Assembly: GCA_963677135.2 (NCBI GenBank)
Contig: CAXXLS010000017.1
Span: 310,001-374,000 of the forward strand
Source: Seleniibacterium sp963677135
GTDB lineage: Bacteria > Desulfobacterota > Desulfuromonadia > Desulfuromonadales > Geopsychrobacteraceae
Reading direction: 5' to 3'
DNA length: 64,000 nt
Of this stretch, positions 62,196 through 64,000 are shown piece after piece. Numbering within the stretch: the stretch's first letter is position 1; each line of letters starts with the position of its first letter. The notes below the pieces were generated by a model. That model was not told the origin of the DNA. It searched no databases and saw only the letters and a program-made list of their open reading frames with translations. The translations under genes were made by a program, and so were the position numbers.

Positions 62196-63188
62196 ATGCT
62201 GATCTATATCGTCAAACGCCTGATTATGCTGGTTCCGTTGCTGGTGGGGATAACCCTGATCTCGTTCGTGGTCATCCACCTGGCTCCCGGCGAGCCGACC
62301 GATCTTCAAACCCAGCTCAACCCCCAGGCCAGTTCGGAGCTTCAGGAACGGTTGCGGGTTCAGTACGGGCTCGATAAACCTCTGTACATTCAGTACGGAA
62401 CCTGGCTCGGGCGCCTGGTGCAGCTTGATTTCGGCGAATCTTTCGCCAGCGACCGTCGCCCCGTGTTGGACAAGGTTCTCGAACGCCTGCCCGTTACGAT
62501 TCTGCTGAACGTCCTGTCGATTGTCGTTATCCTGGCGATTTCGGTTCCCCTCGGGGTGGTGTCGGCGGTGCGCCGCAATTCCGGCTTCGACCGGACGACA
62601 ACGATCCTGGTCTTTACCGGTTTTGCCATGCCGTCCTTCTGGCTGGCCCTGCTGATGATGGATTGGTTCGGGGTCCGACTCGGCCTGCTGCCGGTCTCCG
62701 GACTGAAATCCCTCGGTTACGAATATCTCGGCTTCGGCGCCCAGATCGTCGATCGCGTCAGCCACCTGATATTGCCGGTGTTCATTTCCGCGATCGGCGG
62801 TGTCGCCGGATTCTCTCGCTACATGCGTTCCAATATGCTTGAGGTGATCCGCCAGGACTATATTCTGACGGCCCGGGCCAAAGGGTTGTCGGAACGCACC
62901 GTGATCTACAAGCATGCCTTGCGGAACGCTCTGCTGCCGGTCATTACCATCCTTGGTCTTTCGGTCCCCGGACTGATCGGCGGCAGTGTTATTTTTGAAA
63001 CGATCTTTGCAATTCCCGGGATGGGAAAACTTTTTTATGACGGCGTTATGATGAGGGACTATCCGTTGATCATGGGAATCCTGGTCATGGGAGCGGTCCT
63101 GACACTGCTTGGAAATCTGATTGCCGATATCTGCTACGCCCTTGCGGATCCGCGGATTCGCCAGGGGCAGCAGGGGGCGTCATCATGA
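62196..63188 (+). CDS. ABC transporter permease, DppB/OppB type
   Basis: 330 residues with six helices: the first (about 9-30) begins MLIYIVKRLIMLVPLLVGIT. The LDFGESF and HLAPGEPTD region is family-typical. The EAA coupling loop is EVIRQDYILTARAKGLSERT near residues 218-237. It is an inner-membrane subunit paired with the DppC-like gene beginning at 63825, with a MshEN-type gene between them. ATG 62196 is 6 bp after the binding-protein gene. Confidence 0.94.
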   Translation: MLIYIVKRLIMLVPLLVGITLISFVVIHLAPGEPTDLQTQLNPQASSELQERLRVQYGLDKPLYIQYGTWLGRLVQLDFGESFASDRRPVLDKVLERLPVTILLNVLSIVVILAISVPLGVVSAVRRNSGFDRTTTILVFTGFAMPSFWLALLMMDWFGVRLGLLPVSGLKSLGYEYLGFGAQIVDRVSHLILPVFISAIGGVAGFSRYMRSNMLEVIRQDYILTARAKGLSERTVIYKHALRNALLPVITILGLSVPGLIGGSVIFETIFAIPGMGKLFYDGVMMRDYPLIMGILVMGAVLTLLGNLIADICYALADPRIRQGQQGASS

Positions 63189-63206
63189 CCGGAAAAAGGG
63201 GAGGAT

Positions 63207-63824
63207 ATGAAGCTTAATACTCATCGCTTAGGGGAAATGCTTCTCGAGGCCGGACTGATCGATCAGTTCCAACTGGAATCGGCTTTGTCGATGCAAAGGA
63301 ACCTTGGCGGCCGGATCGGCAGCGCCCTGGTTAAATTGGGTTATCTGCCGGAAGATACCATTCTTGAATACCTGGAAACCCAGGAAAAATTTGCACGGAT
63401 CTCTTTGGAAGACTTCATCATGCCCGAGTCCGTGGCCGGGCTGATCTCTTTTGAAAAAATGCTCACCCTGGTCGTGCTGCCGGTGGAACTACGTAAGGTC
63501 GGCACCGAAAAGACCCTGCGGGTTGCGATGACCGATCCGACCAATACCAGCCTGATCGACAGTCTGCAGTTTTCCACCGGGTGCCGGATTCTGCCGGTGC
63601 TTGCCGCTGAGGATGAGATCCTCCAGGCGATCAATAGGAACCGGCCTCCGGAACCGGTCCCCGAACCCGTTGACGACTTCGGAGGAGATGATCTGTCCGG
63701 GGTCAATATGGTCGATTTTTCAAATGTTTCGATGGACGATCCCCGTCTCGACCGGCTGCTGGAGGTGCTCCAGCAAAAGGGAATCCTGAGCGCCATCGAT
63801 GTTGAGAGGGTGAAGTTCGGTTAA
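63207..63824 (+). CDS. Stand-alone MshEN (GspE/PilB N-terminal) domain protein
   Basis: 205 residues. The first 145 or so match the MshEN/T2SSE N-terminal domain: RLGEMLLEAGLIDQFQLESAL, then QRNLGGRIGSALVKLGYL and VLPVELRKVGTEKTLRVAMTDP. In ATPases of type II secretion or pili this domain can bind c-di-GMP. Here no ATPase follows; only an acidic linker and a short helical end (LDRLLEVLQQKGILSAIDVERVKFG). It is the middle gene of an ABC permease run; the next gene begins immediately after its stop, so they are co-translated. Function is inferred only from the domain. Confidence 0.8.
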   Translation: MKLNTHRLGEMLLEAGLIDQFQLESALSMQRNLGGRIGSALVKLGYLPEDTILEYLETQEKFARISLEDFIMPESVAGLISFEKMLTLVVLPVELRKVGTEKTLRVAMTDPTNTSLIDSLQFSTGCRILPVLAAEDEILQAINRNRPPEPVPEPVDDFGGDDLSGVNMVDFSNVSMDDPRLDRLLEVLQQKGILSAIDVERVKFG

Positions 63825-64000
63825 ATGAGTAGTGCCCGAAGTGCCTTTATCAGGGACGTTGTCTGGCAACGTTTACGCCGTAATCGTATGGCCATGGCCG
63901 GCGCCGGTATCGTGATGCTGATGTTCATCATGGCAGGGGCGGCTTCGCTGGTCAGCGGCGATCCCGCCGCCATAGATATCAGCAACAGCCTGCGTCCGCC
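63825..64000 (+). CDS. ABC transporter permease, DppC/OppC type (N-terminal part, cut by window end)
   Basis: It starts MSSARSAFIRDVVWQRLRRN at ATG 63825, right after the stop of the MshEN gene, then a first membrane helix (MAGAGIVMLMFIMAGAASLV). This is the DppC-type beginning; the motifs that would prove it lie beyond 64000. It pairs with the DppB-like permease. Confidence 0.8.
   Translation, partial: MSSARSAFIRDVVWQRLRRNRMAMAGAGIVMLMFIMAGAASLVSGDPAAIDISNSLRP

Overview
This 64 kb window reads as chromosome from a Gram-negative, moderately GC-rich deltaproteobacterium of the Desulfuromonadales/Geobacter type (Desulfuromonadota). The evidence is lipopolysaccharide export genes (lptF/lptG), lipoproteins with lipoboxes, phosphatidylethanolamine synthesis genes, a T-box riboswitch in front of leuA, and gene orders I recall from Geobacter relatives (ilvBN-psd-pssA-leuA, rplM-rpsI-argC, queA-tgt-yajC-secDF). 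Most genes are housekeeping. I see no phage, insertion sequence, CRISPR array, rRNA or tRNA.

Layout: 0-7 kb holds the end of a winged-helix protein, enolase (minus), a glycosyltransferase, S-adenosylhomocysteine hydrolase and lptF-lptG (minus). 7-15.4 kb is a translation/envelope operon: rpsB-tsf-pyrH-frr, a small ferredoxin and terminator, then uppS-cdsA-dxr-rseP-tsaB. 15.4-25.8 kb holds a DUF465 protein, ilvB-ilvN-psd-pssA, a leucine T-box with leuA-leuC-leuD, a dsbC-like gene (minus) and leuB. 25.9-29.6 kb is ecfT-truA-rplM-rpsI-argC. 29.7-33.1 kb is a two-gene unit: a membrane pseudokinase with TPR and NTF2-like domains, overlapping an L,D-transpeptidase that ends in a related NTF2-like domain. 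33.1-42.1 kb holds a DUF1858 gene (minus), then queA-tgt-yajC-secD-secF-TPR-recJ-murB. 42.2-53.4 kb holds an aminotransferase (minus), pheA-tyrA-aroA-cmk-rpsA-sppA-ihfB and rluD-lgt-HAD. 53.4-57.8 kb (minus) is a partner-switching signalling operon. 58-64 kb holds a TPR lipoprotein, a DUF4292 lipoprotein and a peptide-type ABC transporter, with an MshEN-domain protein between its two permease genes; the last gene runs off the window.

The most interesting system is the minus-strand operon at 53402-57792. It encodes a small two-helix membrane protein, a 1083-residue fusion of an SLC5 sodium/solute-symporter domain, STAC linker, GAF domain and SpoIIE/PP2C phosphatase, an anti-anti-sigma (STAS) protein and an RsbW-like kinase. 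It looks like a transporter-type sensor wired directly to partner switching instead of to a histidine kinase as in CbrA. Second is the pseudokinase/L,D-transpeptidase pair, plausibly a cell-wall control module.

Four conserved genes (pyrH twice, frr, secD, and a TPR gene) contain single-base indels in short base runs, one of them only an AA for A. Correcting each restores family length and sequence, and several of these genes are essential, so base-call errors in the assembly are more likely than real mutations.
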